From a virus, in the IMG/VR virus record IMGVR_UViG_3300037156_000035, positions 1 through 36,119 of that record: DNA of 36,119 bases. The stretch is one strand, 5' to 3'. The position numbers and the translations under genes were made by a program. Positions 23,499 through 29,306 of this stretch are shown in pieces; the stretch's first letter is position 1, and each line of letters starts with the position of its first letter. The notes under the pieces are model-generated. The model was not told where the DNA came from, ran no database searches, and worked only from the letters and a program-made list of their open reading frames with translations.

Positions 23499-23791
23499 TC
23501 GATATAAAACCCCATTCCTAAGCCGATTAATACGGATTCCCACCAGTTCCAGTGGATATCGAAATGATTAACAATAACTATATAAATAATATATCCACCC
23601 ACAAAACGAAATAATCGCCTCCACGGATAATCAAAAAACCAACTGGATAACCGAGGCTGCCAATGCTGCTTAAATATTTTATGTCGATTAAATCCTTGTA
23701 CTTTTGCTATATCAGAATAAAGATTCACATGAAGATCGGCGTCTCGTTGTTTCTTAAATGTAATTCCACATAAACAAATAAATTTACTCAT
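23495..23791 (-). CDS. Small membrane protein with N-terminal Cys motif (98 aa)
   Basis: Residues 6-8 are CLC and the nearby DADLHVNLYS gives a zinc-finger-like start (C-x-C then His). Residues 62-98 hold two hydrophobic stretches, FVGGYIIYIVIVNHF and WWESVLIGLGMGFYI, so it is probably membrane-anchored at its C-terminus. Arg/Trp-rich between. It follows the preceding stop closely (TAAATG). Function unknown; membrane-anchored early proteins may act in exclusion or host takeover. Confidence 0.66.
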   Translation of the reverse strand: MSKFICLCGITFKKQRDADLHVNLYSDIAKVQGFNRHKIFKQHWQPRLSSWFFDYPWRRLFRFVGGYIIYIVIVNHFDIHWNWWESVLIGLGMGFYIE

Positions 23792-24130
23792 TTAATCCCC
23801 ACAAATCATAGTTTTTAATTGTTCCTTAGCAAGACCTAGCCAATGCTGATTGGGCTTGCCGTCTACCCACATTTTATCGGCCCACTCAATATACCAATCC
23901 CCGATTTGATAACAAATGAAATTTATCTGATCAGACGTAAATGTAGACTGTGATTCAATCAGACGCTCATACCTGACTTTCAAATCAGGGCATGCCATAT
24001 CCATGGTTTTGATCGCCTGAACCCATTCATTCACCACATCCTCAATATATTCGCTATTATCAGGTGAGGCATAAGCATTATTAATCATTTTGTGTGTTGC
24101 TTTGTACCAGTTAAACAGCGCGTCGTTCAT
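23792..24130 (-). CDS. Hypothetical protein directly after the Cro-like gene (112 aa)
   Basis: The ATG at 24130 follows GGAG by five bases; an earlier ATG 12 codons upstream overlaps the Cro-like gene. Helical, acidic and Trp-rich (MNDALFNWYKATHKMINNAY, YIEWADKMWVDGKPNQHW). It is in the place of cII in lambda but has no helix-turn-helix and does not resemble CII. Function unknown. Confidence 0.65.
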   Translation of the reverse strand: MNDALFNWYKATHKMINNAYASPDNSEYIEDVVNEWVQAIKTMDMACPDLKVRYERLIESQSTFTSDQINFICYQIGDWYIEWADKMWVDGKPNQHWLGLAKEQLKTMICGD

Positions 24131-24152
24131 TTTATCTCCATCAACATCGTTA

Positions 24153-24338
24153 TTATTTTGGATCATGGGACAAATCAGCCTTCAATAGACCGTCTGTAAT
24201 TAATTCAATCTTACATTGGGCGTTTGCAGGAACATATCCCCACCTGACCCAGTTGGCCAATGTATTGGGAGCCATACCAGTCTTTAAGTAAAAATTATAG
24301 TTTGTTCCATACAAATCTTTGACCTCTTTTGGAGTCAT
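24153..24338 (-). CDS. Cro-like repressor (61 aa)
   Basis: Small DNA-binding regulator. The ATG at 24338 follows AAGG by six bases. MTPKEVKDLYGTNYNFYLKT is the first helical part; GMAPNTLANWVRWGYVPANA matches the turn and recognition helix of the lambda/P22 Cro type (xxTxxNWxxxGxVP), followed by CKIELITDGLLKADLSHD, like the end of P22 Cro. Length is normal for Cro. It is transcribed from its own divergent promoter, which overlaps the early plus-strand promoter, so it should repress both. It is the only classical repressor seen. Confidence 0.82.
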   Translation of the reverse strand: MTPKEVKDLYGTNYNFYLKTGMAPNTLANWVRWGYVPANAQCKIELITDGLLKADLSHDPK

Positions 24339-24368
24339 AAAATACCTTCGTGAAATTAATGTGAAAAT

Positions 24369-24397
24369 ATTATAACGCAATAGTTGACGTATAGCAA
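24369..24397 (-). promoter_or_regulatory. Leftward promoter of the cro operon
   Basis: Minus-strand TTGCTA (24392..24397) and TATAAT (24369..24374), spacer 17. It overlaps the rightward promoter so that the two -35 regions interlock; a repressor bound here would control both. Confidence 0.8.
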
Positions 24398-24404
24398 TCA
24401 TTGC
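24377..24404. promoter_or_regulatory. Candidate Cro operators
   Basis: A perfect 11-bp palindrome GCAATCATTGC (24394..24404) lies in the spacer of the rightward promoter. A related imperfect site GCAATAGTTGAC (24377..24388) overlaps the leftward spacer and the rightward -35 box. Spacing of 17 bp between their GCAAT halves suits neighbouring dimer sites. Confidence 0.55.
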
Positions 24405-24412
24405 AGTATAAT
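24384..24412 (+). promoter_or_regulatory. Rightward early promoter
   Basis: TTGACG (24384..24389), 17-base spacer, perfect TATAAT (24407..24412). It should drive the long plus-strand early operon from 24463 on. A CGCC/GGCG stem lies in its leader at 24422..24435. Confidence 0.85.
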
Positions 24413-24462
24413 GACCTCACGCCAATACCGGCGAAGACTATGTAAAGTAAAGAGGTATAAAA

Positions 24463-24882
24463 ATGCAAGATTTCACTGATACAGACCAACAAGAGCAATG
24501 CTTAACAGATAGCGTCAAAGAGCTTGAAAAGGTCAATAAGCAACTGGCTAAGTTGCTTGTACGCAAGGATGAATTAACCGATATCATCATTGGCGCACTT
24601 GAACATGACCACCCTGGTCAAAAAACATATGAATACGGCGTGTGGAAATTAGAGGTTAAAACCCCGTTTTCTTATTCACTCAATAAAAAGCTGTATGAAT
24701 CAGCAATCATAAAATTACCTGATGACTTCAATCCCATTAAAACATCTGTAGCCTACTCCATTGATAAGCGTCTTTGTGAACAATACATGGATAGCGCACC
24801 TAAAAAGGTTCGTGATGCATTGCGTGAACTAATTGATATTAAGCCCGGTAAAGCTGGCGTTACTATAAAAGCGAGAATGTAA
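24463..24882 (+). CDS. Early protein with N-terminal coiled coil (139 aa), upstream of the Sak4-like ATPase
   Basis: First gene of the early operon, with AGAGG upstream. Residues 10-50 form a coiled coil (CLTDSVKELEKVNKQLAKLL). Residues 62-139 resemble a widespread phage protein found with recombination genes: YGVWKLEVKTPFSYSLNKKL, LPDDFNPIKTSVAY, SAPKKVRDALRELIDIKPGK. The role is uncharacterised; a partner of the ATPase and SSB-like proteins downstream is the natural guess. It is coupled to the next gene by TAATG. Confidence 0.72.
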   Translation: MQDFTDTDQQEQCLTDSVKELEKVNKQLAKLLVRKDELTDIIIGALEHDHPGQKTYEYGVWKLEVKTPFSYSLNKKLYESAIIKLPDDFNPIKTSVAYSIDKRLCEQYMDSAPKKVRDALRELIDIKPGKAGVTIKARM

Positions 24883-25550
24883 TGATCCCACCTATTTTAA
24901 TTTTGGGAAAACCGGGGGCTGGTAAGTCAGCCTCCTTGAGGAACTTGGATCCAAAAACCACATTTTTAATCAATGTGATTGGCAAGTCGTTACCTTTTAA
25001 ATCATTCAAGAAGGACTACAAACCTTTGACTGGATGGAATGACAAAGAAGGAAACCGATACGCTTCTGATAAGATTGAGAACGTCTTAAAATGCATTTCA
25101 GTAGTCAACAAGAACAGGCCAGAGATTAAAACGCTGGTGATTGACGATTGGCAATATATTTTGTCTCACGAGTTTATGCGCCGAGCTAAAGAGCGTTCAT
25201 TTGACAAATACAATGACATGGCCTGCAATGGCTGGCAGTCTATCATGGCATTGAAAGAGCTTCGTCATGATTTGCTGTCTGTGGTCATGGCTCATAGTGA
25301 GCTGGATAATACAGGATTTGCACGCCTAAAGACCGTTGGCAAGCTGTTAAGTGAAAAAATGGACTTTGAGGGTGAGTTTGAGATGTGTTTACATGCTCGT
25401 GTTGAAGATGGAGAGTATTTGTTTCAAACCCAACAAGACAGTGAGTATATGGCGCGTACACCAATGGAGATGTTTGAAGAGTTATTAATACCGAATGATT
25501 TGTTGACCGTGATTAATGCGGTTAAATCTTACTTTTACGATGAGGAATAA
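24882..25550 (+). CDS. Sak4-like RecA-fold ATPase, single-strand annealing recombination (222 aa)
   Basis: P-loop ATPase of the phage AAA/RecA-like group often called Sak4. Walker A is GKPGAGKS (9-16). Walker B is TLVIDDW (84-90). LSVVMAHSEL near 125 fits sensor/strand 4. Length (222) is usual for this group. It lies before a DUF669 SSB-like gene and a Cas4-like nuclease, the usual company of Sak4. Together they would anneal or exchange homologous single strands during replication. It starts at the TAATG overlap. Confidence 0.82.
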   Translation: MIPPILILGKPGAGKSASLRNLDPKTTFLINVIGKSLPFKSFKKDYKPLTGWNDKEGNRYASDKIENVLKCISVVNKNRPEIKTLVIDDWQYILSHEFMRRAKERSFDKYNDMACNGWQSIMALKELRHDLLSVVMAHSELDNTGFARLKTVGKLLSEKMDFEGEFEMCLHARVEDGEYLFQTQQDSEYMARTPMEMFEELLIPNDLLTVINAVKSYFYDEE

Positions 25551-25553
25551 ATT

Positions 25554-26135
25554 ATGAGTTTTTGGGAGAGCGAGCTCGGCGAAGTTACCGGCAACGCAGC
25601 TGATGCGTTCGCTAAATCATTCACACAAATACCAGACGGCACCATGGCGCTGGCACGGATTGAATCATTCTTAAACGATGAATATCAGGGCATGAAATCG
25701 TTGGTTGTTAACTGGGTACTGACTGACGGCGATTTTAAAGGCGCTAAGGTTGCGCAAAAGCTAAAGGTTATCGATGCTGATCCTCGGGACAAAGACCCGG
25801 CCAAGACCCGTCATCGTGGCTTAAACATGATGAAATTAATGTACCAACTATTTAGTCTCAAGCCAAAGCATGCAAATGCGCCTACCGATATGGACTTGGC
25901 TGTGTTTGCCGGAAAGGAAGCGGGGATAAAAATCCGTGAAACTGAACCGAATGCTGACGGACGACAATACAATTGGGTTGCCGAGATTCATGACAAGAAA
26001 GGGTTTAAGTCTGAAACTGGTATTAGTGTGGTAGTTACTCACACAAATAAACAGCCTGCTCAAGGCACAATGGATAGCGCATTTAATCGTCAGTCCGCGC
26101 CTAGTGTTGACGAAATAGATGATATACCTTTTTAA
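25554..26135 (+). CDS. DUF669-type single-strand DNA-binding protein (193 aa)
   Basis: Begins MSFWESELGEVTGNAADAF, the typical start of DUF669 proteins, followed by a beta-rich OB-like core (ALARIESFLND, LVVNWVLTDGDFKGAKV). The extreme C-terminus reads DEIDDIPF, the acidic tip with which bacterial SSBs bind partner proteins. This makes an SSB role with the upstream ATPase likely. GAGG lies eight bases before the ATG. The gene is followed by a non-coding stretch with hairpins. Confidence 0.84.
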   Translation: MSFWESELGEVTGNAADAFAKSFTQIPDGTMALARIESFLNDEYQGMKSLVVNWVLTDGDFKGAKVAQKLKVIDADPRDKDPAKTRHRGLNMMKLMYQLFSLKPKHANAPTDMDLAVFAGKEAGIKIRETEPNADGRQYNWVAEIHDKKGFKSETGISVVVTHTNKQPAQGTMDSAFNRQSAPSVDEIDDIPF

Positions 26136-26137
26136 TT

Positions 26138-26297
26138 CCACACCTCGAGAAGGTGGGATCGTGCGTTATCAGCGCGTTAATCGAGTCAACTGATACGAGG
26201 CACCGAAAAGGGGCGATAGTTGGGGTGCATGATCGATAGATAACAACTACTACAGCGCAGGCATGTGACTATAGAAGTGTGGTGAAAGTCCACCACC
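26138..26297 (+). ncRNA. Candidate structured RNA between SSB-like and Cas4-like genes
   Basis: The 181-bp gap at 26136..26316 has no credible ORF in a region where genes otherwise touch. Read on the plus strand it offers ordered stems. These are CACCT/AGGTG (26141..26155), GTGC/GCAC enclosing TATCA/TGATA and GTT/AAC (26161..26203), TAGTTG/CAACTA (26217..26249), and GTGGTG/CACCAC with loop AAAGTC (26279..26296). No poly-T follows. It does not match tRNA or a complete group I or II intron. It may be a cis-element or a trans-acting phage RNA. Confidence 0.5.
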
Positions 26298-26316
26298 ATT
26301 AATTTCAGGATTTAAA

Positions 26317-26967
26317 ATGACAATAAACAAACTAACAAAACTGATTGAAAAATCGCAAGCAAAATCAGTTGATGAGATACGAAACTACATCGGAGCCAGT
26401 GGCATTGGTTCCGATTGTTTGCGTCAGATTTGGTATCAATATCAAGGTGTGGAGGGTGAGTCTGTTCCTGCGCGTACAAAGCGTATTTGGGCAGTAGGAA
26501 AGCGTCTTGAAGGATTGATTTTAGATTGGCTGGAAGATGCTGGTATTGAGATTGCAAGAACTTGGTGTGATTTGAAAGCCGATGGGATGCCTTATTTTCA
26601 GGGTCATGTTGATGCGGTATGGATTAAAAAAGGCATAGCATTTGCCATTATCGAAGTAAAAACCGCCAAGGCTGCCAGTTTTGGTGTATTTGTTAAAAAA
26701 GGCGCTAAGGTTTGGAACCCGCAATATTATGCGCAGATTCAGAGCTATATGGGAATGAGCGGGGTATTTAGTACATATATACTAGTACTAAATAAGGATA
26801 ATAGTGATCTTTCCGATGAATTGGTGAAGTTTGACCCTGTTTTTTATGAAGGATTGAAACAAAAGGCTTACATGATTCATAGGGCTACAGTTGAACCTCC
26901 GAGGATTCACGGTAGTCCAATGTATTTCAAATGTAAAATGTGTAAGTTTAATAAGGTGTGTCATTAA
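26317..26967 (+). CDS. Cas4-like PD-(D/E)XK exonuclease with four cysteines (216 aa)
   Basis: Probable ssDNA-producing nuclease for the annealing system. Motifs: GKRLEG with Glu65, GHVDAVW with Asp99, IIEVKT with Glu113 and Lys115, and QYYAQIQSYM (136-145) as the QxxxY element. Cys34 and the C-terminal CKMCKFNKVC (206, 209, 215) could hold a 4Fe-4S cluster as in Cas4 and AddB. AGGA stands six bases before the ATG. It takes the place of exonuclease beside the Sak4-like and SSB-like genes. No CRISPR genes are present, so a role in spacer acquisition is unlikely. Confidence 0.87.
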   Translation: MTINKLTKLIEKSQAKSVDEIRNYIGASGIGSDCLRQIWYQYQGVEGESVPARTKRIWAVGKRLEGLILDWLEDAGIEIARTWCDLKADGMPYFQGHVDAVWIKKGIAFAIIEVKTAKAASFGVFVKKGAKVWNPQYYAQIQSYMGMSGVFSTYILVLNKDNSDLSDELVKFDPVFYEGLKQKAYMIHRATVEPPRIHGSPMYFKCKMCKFNKVCH

Positions 26968-27179
26968 TGAATCCAGAGGAAAGAAAAAACCATTGTTATT
27001 TAGGAGATGGTGTTTATGCGGAAAAAACAGATTTCCATATTATATTAAGAACGGGAAGTCATCGTGATGAGGACTGCGATAATAAAATTTATCTTGAAGG
27101 GCATGTGTTAAATAATCTCAGTCAGTGCTTAGATCACTGGGAAGGAAAGGCAGTGAAAGAGAAGCACTGGAACAACTAA
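26967..27179 (+). CDS. Small conserved-type phage protein (70 aa)
   Basis: ATG at 26967 overlaps the nuclease stop (TAATG); a GTG three codons earlier is less likely. The pattern YLGDGVYAEKTDFHIILRTG followed by DNKIYLEGHVL is typical of a small protein seen in many phages and plasmids, whose function is unknown. It is acidic and likely forms a small beta fold. Confidence 0.75.
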   Translation: MNPEERKNHCYLGDGVYAEKTDFHIILRTGSHRDEDCDNKIYLEGHVLNNLSQCLDHWEGKAVKEKHWNN

Positions 27180-27200
27180 GGCAATGGAGAGAGAACTTTT

Positions 27201-27515
27201 ATGAATGATTTAAAAGCGGTAAGCGAACGAAACGAAATAACAGCACCAGAGCATGTAATTAACGCCCATCAGTTTTTGTTGGACTTCTTAGCAAAGTTTG
27301 AATCGGCTAAGCGAGGAGGCGTTCATGACTTCATAGAATTGACTTTATTTAATCTGATTAATGCGGCCATTAAAAATATTGATGATTATCTACAGGGCGG
27401 ACACAAGCAAGTTGATGCCACCCAGATAATGCATATTGTTGCCGATTCTTATCAGAAAGTTTTAGATAATATTAAGCGGAACTTGGACTCCATGAAAACG
27501 GTGCACTTTAAATGA
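27201..27515 (+). CDS. Hypothetical helical protein (104 aa)
   Basis: GGAGAGAG lies before the ATG. Mostly helical: APEHVINAHQFLLDFLAKFE, then HDFIELTLFNLINAAIKNID. No recognised domain, no membrane segment. ATGA overlap with the next gene shows it is part of the early operon. Confidence 0.68.
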   Translation: MNDLKAVSERNEITAPEHVINAHQFLLDFLAKFESAKRGGVHDFIELTLFNLINAAIKNIDDYLQGGHKQVDATQIMHIVADSYQKVLDNIKRNLDSMKTVHFK

Positions 27516-28132
27516 TTGACTACGACAAGCTTAAAGTAGCGCACACAATGATAGAGAGATACGCATTAGATAAAGAATGGGACATTAATTTATCAGCGCG
27601 CTTTGATTCTTTTGACACAAAAAGATTTGGATGGATTTTATCTGACGGTAACGGCGACCATAGATTTGGCAATATCGATGACCTAATCACAAATCTTCGC
27701 AAATTAACCCAGACAGAGCCGAAGTATAAATGCGGCGACATTATTTGGATAGTATACGAACAAAACCCATTGTGTTTTGTTGTGGAAGAGGTAAATTTTC
27801 GTTCAAACAATAAATTCATGTATCGGTTAAGCGGTGAATATCCCGGGGCGGCATTCGAAGAGAATCTTTACCCCACAAAATCCCAGCTAATCGAATCGCA
27901 GATTGAATATTGGTCAAATATGCGTGAACCACAGGACGAATACTGCAACGTATCCGGCGCAAAGCTGGGTAGGCGTGAAGAATGCAACCATGAATTAATG
28001 AGTAAATATGGTGATTGCGGAGAATGCGGATTACAAATTGAATGCGATCATGAAAGCGATTGGAATCAATTTAAAAAAGAAGATGATGGTTATAAATTTA
28101 AGTGCATTAAATGCGGAGAGTTTTACAGATGA
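27512..28132 (+). CDS. Protein with two C-terminal zinc-ribbon motifs (206 aa)
   Basis: The N-terminal 70 residues look folded and charged, with RFDSFDTKRFGWILSDGNGD. The middle holds KCGDIIWIVYEQNP, resembling a small beta barrel. The C-terminus has a first Cys pair CGECG (near 171-175) with nearby CNHE and ECDHE, and a last ribbon KFKCIKCGEFYR. These would bind zinc and perhaps nucleic acid or protein. Two small genes follow with ATGA overlaps. No specific family recognised. Confidence 0.7.
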   Translation: MIDYDKLKVAHTMIERYALDKEWDINLSARFDSFDTKRFGWILSDGNGDHRFGNIDDLITNLRKLTQTEPKYKCGDIIWIVYEQNPLCFVVEEVNFRSNNKFMYRLSGEYPGAAFEENLYPTKSQLIESQIEYWSNMREPQDEYCNVSGAKLGRREECNHELMSKYGDCGECGLQIECDHESDWNQFKKEDDGYKFKCIKCGEFYR

Positions 28133-28133
28133 A
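28109..28133 (+). repeat. Gene-boundary repeat, copy 1
   Basis: AAATGCGGAGAGTTTTACAG followed by ATGAA. It codes for the KCGEFYR end of one gene and supplies GGAGAG and ATG to the next. A copy at 31020..31044 differs at 2 of 25 positions; looser copies lie at 28362..28376 and 28673..28697. Confidence 0.7.
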
Positions 28134-28212
28134 CCATGAAGATATAGTAACAATAAGCCACGCACTAGAATGGTGCGCATTTTGGATTGCGGTAGGGATG
28201 GCGTTCAGATGA
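28129..28212 (+). CDS. Coupled 27-aa micro-ORF with one hydrophobic segment
   Basis: The ATG at 28129 overlaps the preceding stop (ATGA), GGAGAG lies eight bases upstream, and its own stop overlaps the next ATG (28209). The sequence starts MNHEDIVTISHALEW and ends in a short hydrophobic stretch (CAFWIAVGMAF). Exact coupling on both sides argues for translation, either for a tiny membrane peptide or just to pass ribosomes on. Confidence 0.5.
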   Translation: MNHEDIVTISHALEWCAFWIAVGMAFR

Positions 28213-28358
28213 TTAAATGGTTAATTTGCAAGATATGGGGCCATGAGTATTCTTCGGATAAAATATATTACAAATATTGCCTGCGTGATTTTCATTTTCA
28301 CCCCTCAAGCGACCATTTTCTTTGTAAGCGATGCAAGAAATATGTATGTATGGGATAA
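28209..28358 (+). CDS. Small Cys/His-rich zinc-ribbon-like protein (49 aa)
   Basis: ATG at 28209 overlaps the preceding stop; a longer frame from 28170 ignores this coupling. MIKWLICKIWGHEYSS then FLCKRCKKYVCMG: the W-C-GH start and final C-x2-C fit the short phage proteins that hold a single zinc. Function unknown. Confidence 0.6.
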   Translation: MIKWLICKIWGHEYSSDKIYYKYCLRDFHFHPSSDHFLCKRCKKYVCMG

Positions 28359-28371
28359 GGAAGGTTTACAG

Positions 28372-28626
28372 ATGAATGACTTCACGAAAGAAGAGTTAGA
28401 AACTTTATTGGGTGTATTAAATATATTTTATCATTCAAATAATTTTATTAATGACGAGCTTGAAGGGTATTTGCGAATAAAAATACAATCCCTAATCGAC
28501 AAATACCGTATTGATGAATTCATTGGTGAACCTTGCCGACCTATTGAAGCTAAACCTTGGATTATTTCGATATGTATTCCCGGAACATATCGAATCGATG
28601 ACAATTCAATAACAAGGATTCGATAA
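28372..28626 (+). CDS. Hypothetical protein (84 aa)
   Basis: ATG at 28372 follows AAGGAAGG by seven bases and carries the TTTACAGATGAA boundary sequence shared with other genes here. The longer frame from 28243 overlaps the zinc-ribbon gene out of frame and is rejected. MNDFTKEELETLLGVLNIFY begins a helical half; the second half is beta-like. Residues 1-50 resemble small early phage proteins of unknown role. Confidence 0.65.
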   Translation: MNDFTKEELETLLGVLNIFYHSNNFINDELEGYLRIKIQSLIDKYRIDEFIGEPCRPIEAKPWIISICIPGTYRIDDNSITRIR

Positions 28627-28699
28627 TGAGTTATGCAAGAAAGAAAAGACAATATGTTTGCTTAAATGCAGCAAATGCGGGGGGTTTTATCATGGGTGA
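28613..28699 (+). pseudogene. Zinc-ribbon coding remnant without a start
   Basis: An open stretch with no start codon encodes LCKKEKTICLLKCSKCGGFYHG then stop, read here as LCKKEKTIC and CLLKCSKCGGFYHG overlapping at one Cys. Its end resembles the KCIKCGEFYR tail of the 206-aa gene in protein and DNA. It lies out of frame with both neighbours, so it looks like the 3' stump of a lost duplicate gene. Confidence 0.4.
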
Positions 28700-28979
28700 T
28701 ATGGGTGACATGTACCGTGACTGGGACGCATTGAAAAAAGAACAAAAAAATGACAATCGAAACACTGCGCTTGAATGGTTGAAAGAAAATCAGATTGAAT
28801 TTAAATCAAAGAATTTAGGATCACATCTAATTTTAATTCTAAACCAAAAACGAATTGATTTCTGTCCGTCAACCAACAAAATAAAAGTGGGTGAATCCAT
28901 TATTGGCAATGGACTGGATTTCATTAAAAAAATTCATGAGGTAACGACAAAATCTCAAGCGTGCAGTGTTAAGGAGTAA
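28692..28979 (+). CDS. Conserved-type small phage protein (95 aa)
   Basis: The ATG at 28692 follows GGGGGG by seven bases and starts MGDMGDMYRDWDALKKEQK. A frame from 28626 is also open but would translate the zinc-ribbon remnant in the wrong frame, so the shorter start is preferred. LEWLKENQIEFKSKNLGSHL followed by a beta stretch and RIDFCPSTNKIKV matches a small family common in phages and prophages, without known function. TerminalVTT..CSVKE has no special motif. Confidence 0.72.
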   Translation: MGDMGDMYRDWDALKKEQKNDNRNTALEWLKENQIEFKSKNLGSHLILILNQKRIDFCPSTNKIKVGESIIGNGLDFIKKIHEVTTKSQACSVKE

Positions 28980-28982
28980 GTT

Positions 28983-29306
28983 ATGCCTGATTGTTATTAT
29001 CTCAATGAAGATCACACCATTCGACCCTGCTCTTTGTACGAATGGTCAGAGCAACTTGAAAAATTGCATCGGTCTGGAAATAACCATGTCGCTGAGGAAA
29101 CCATTAATGGGATGTGGATTTCCACTGTATGGATAGGATTAAACCATGGCTATGGAGAAGATGAACCACTACTATTTGAAACCATGGTATTCCCTGAGAA
29201 CAGATATGACCAAAATTATTGTGATCGTTATTCAACTTGGAGCGAAGCAGTTAATGGTCATAAAAAAGCCGCTCAATGGGTTTTGGATGGATGTAAAAGG
29301 GAATAG
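28983..29306 (+). CDS. Conserved-type phage protein (107 aa)
   Basis: AAGGAG six bases before the ATG. The sequence YYLNEDHTIRPCSLYEWSEQ, ISTVWIGLNHGYGEDEPLLF, and ETMVFPENRYD...RYSTWSEA is a pattern I know from many phage hypothetical proteins, often near replication genes. No activity has been assigned as far as I know. It overlaps the helicase start (TAGTG). Confidence 0.76.
   Translation: MPDCYYLNEDHTIRPCSLYEWSEQLEKLHRSGNNHVAEETINGMWISTVWIGLNHGYGEDEPLLFETMVFPENRYDQNYCDRYSTWSEAVNGHKKAAQWVLDGCKRE

Noticed and set aside
24153-24401. 82-aa version of the Cro-like gene
   Set aside because: The extra 21 residues cross the leftward -10 box, so they cannot be transcribed; the ATG at 24338 has a ribosome site.
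26136-26316. Group II intron or tRNA in the non-coding gap
   Set aside because: The GTGAAAGTCCAC-like hairpin recalls group II introns, but the gap is far too short, has no domain V and no reverse transcriptase; no cloverleaf fits.
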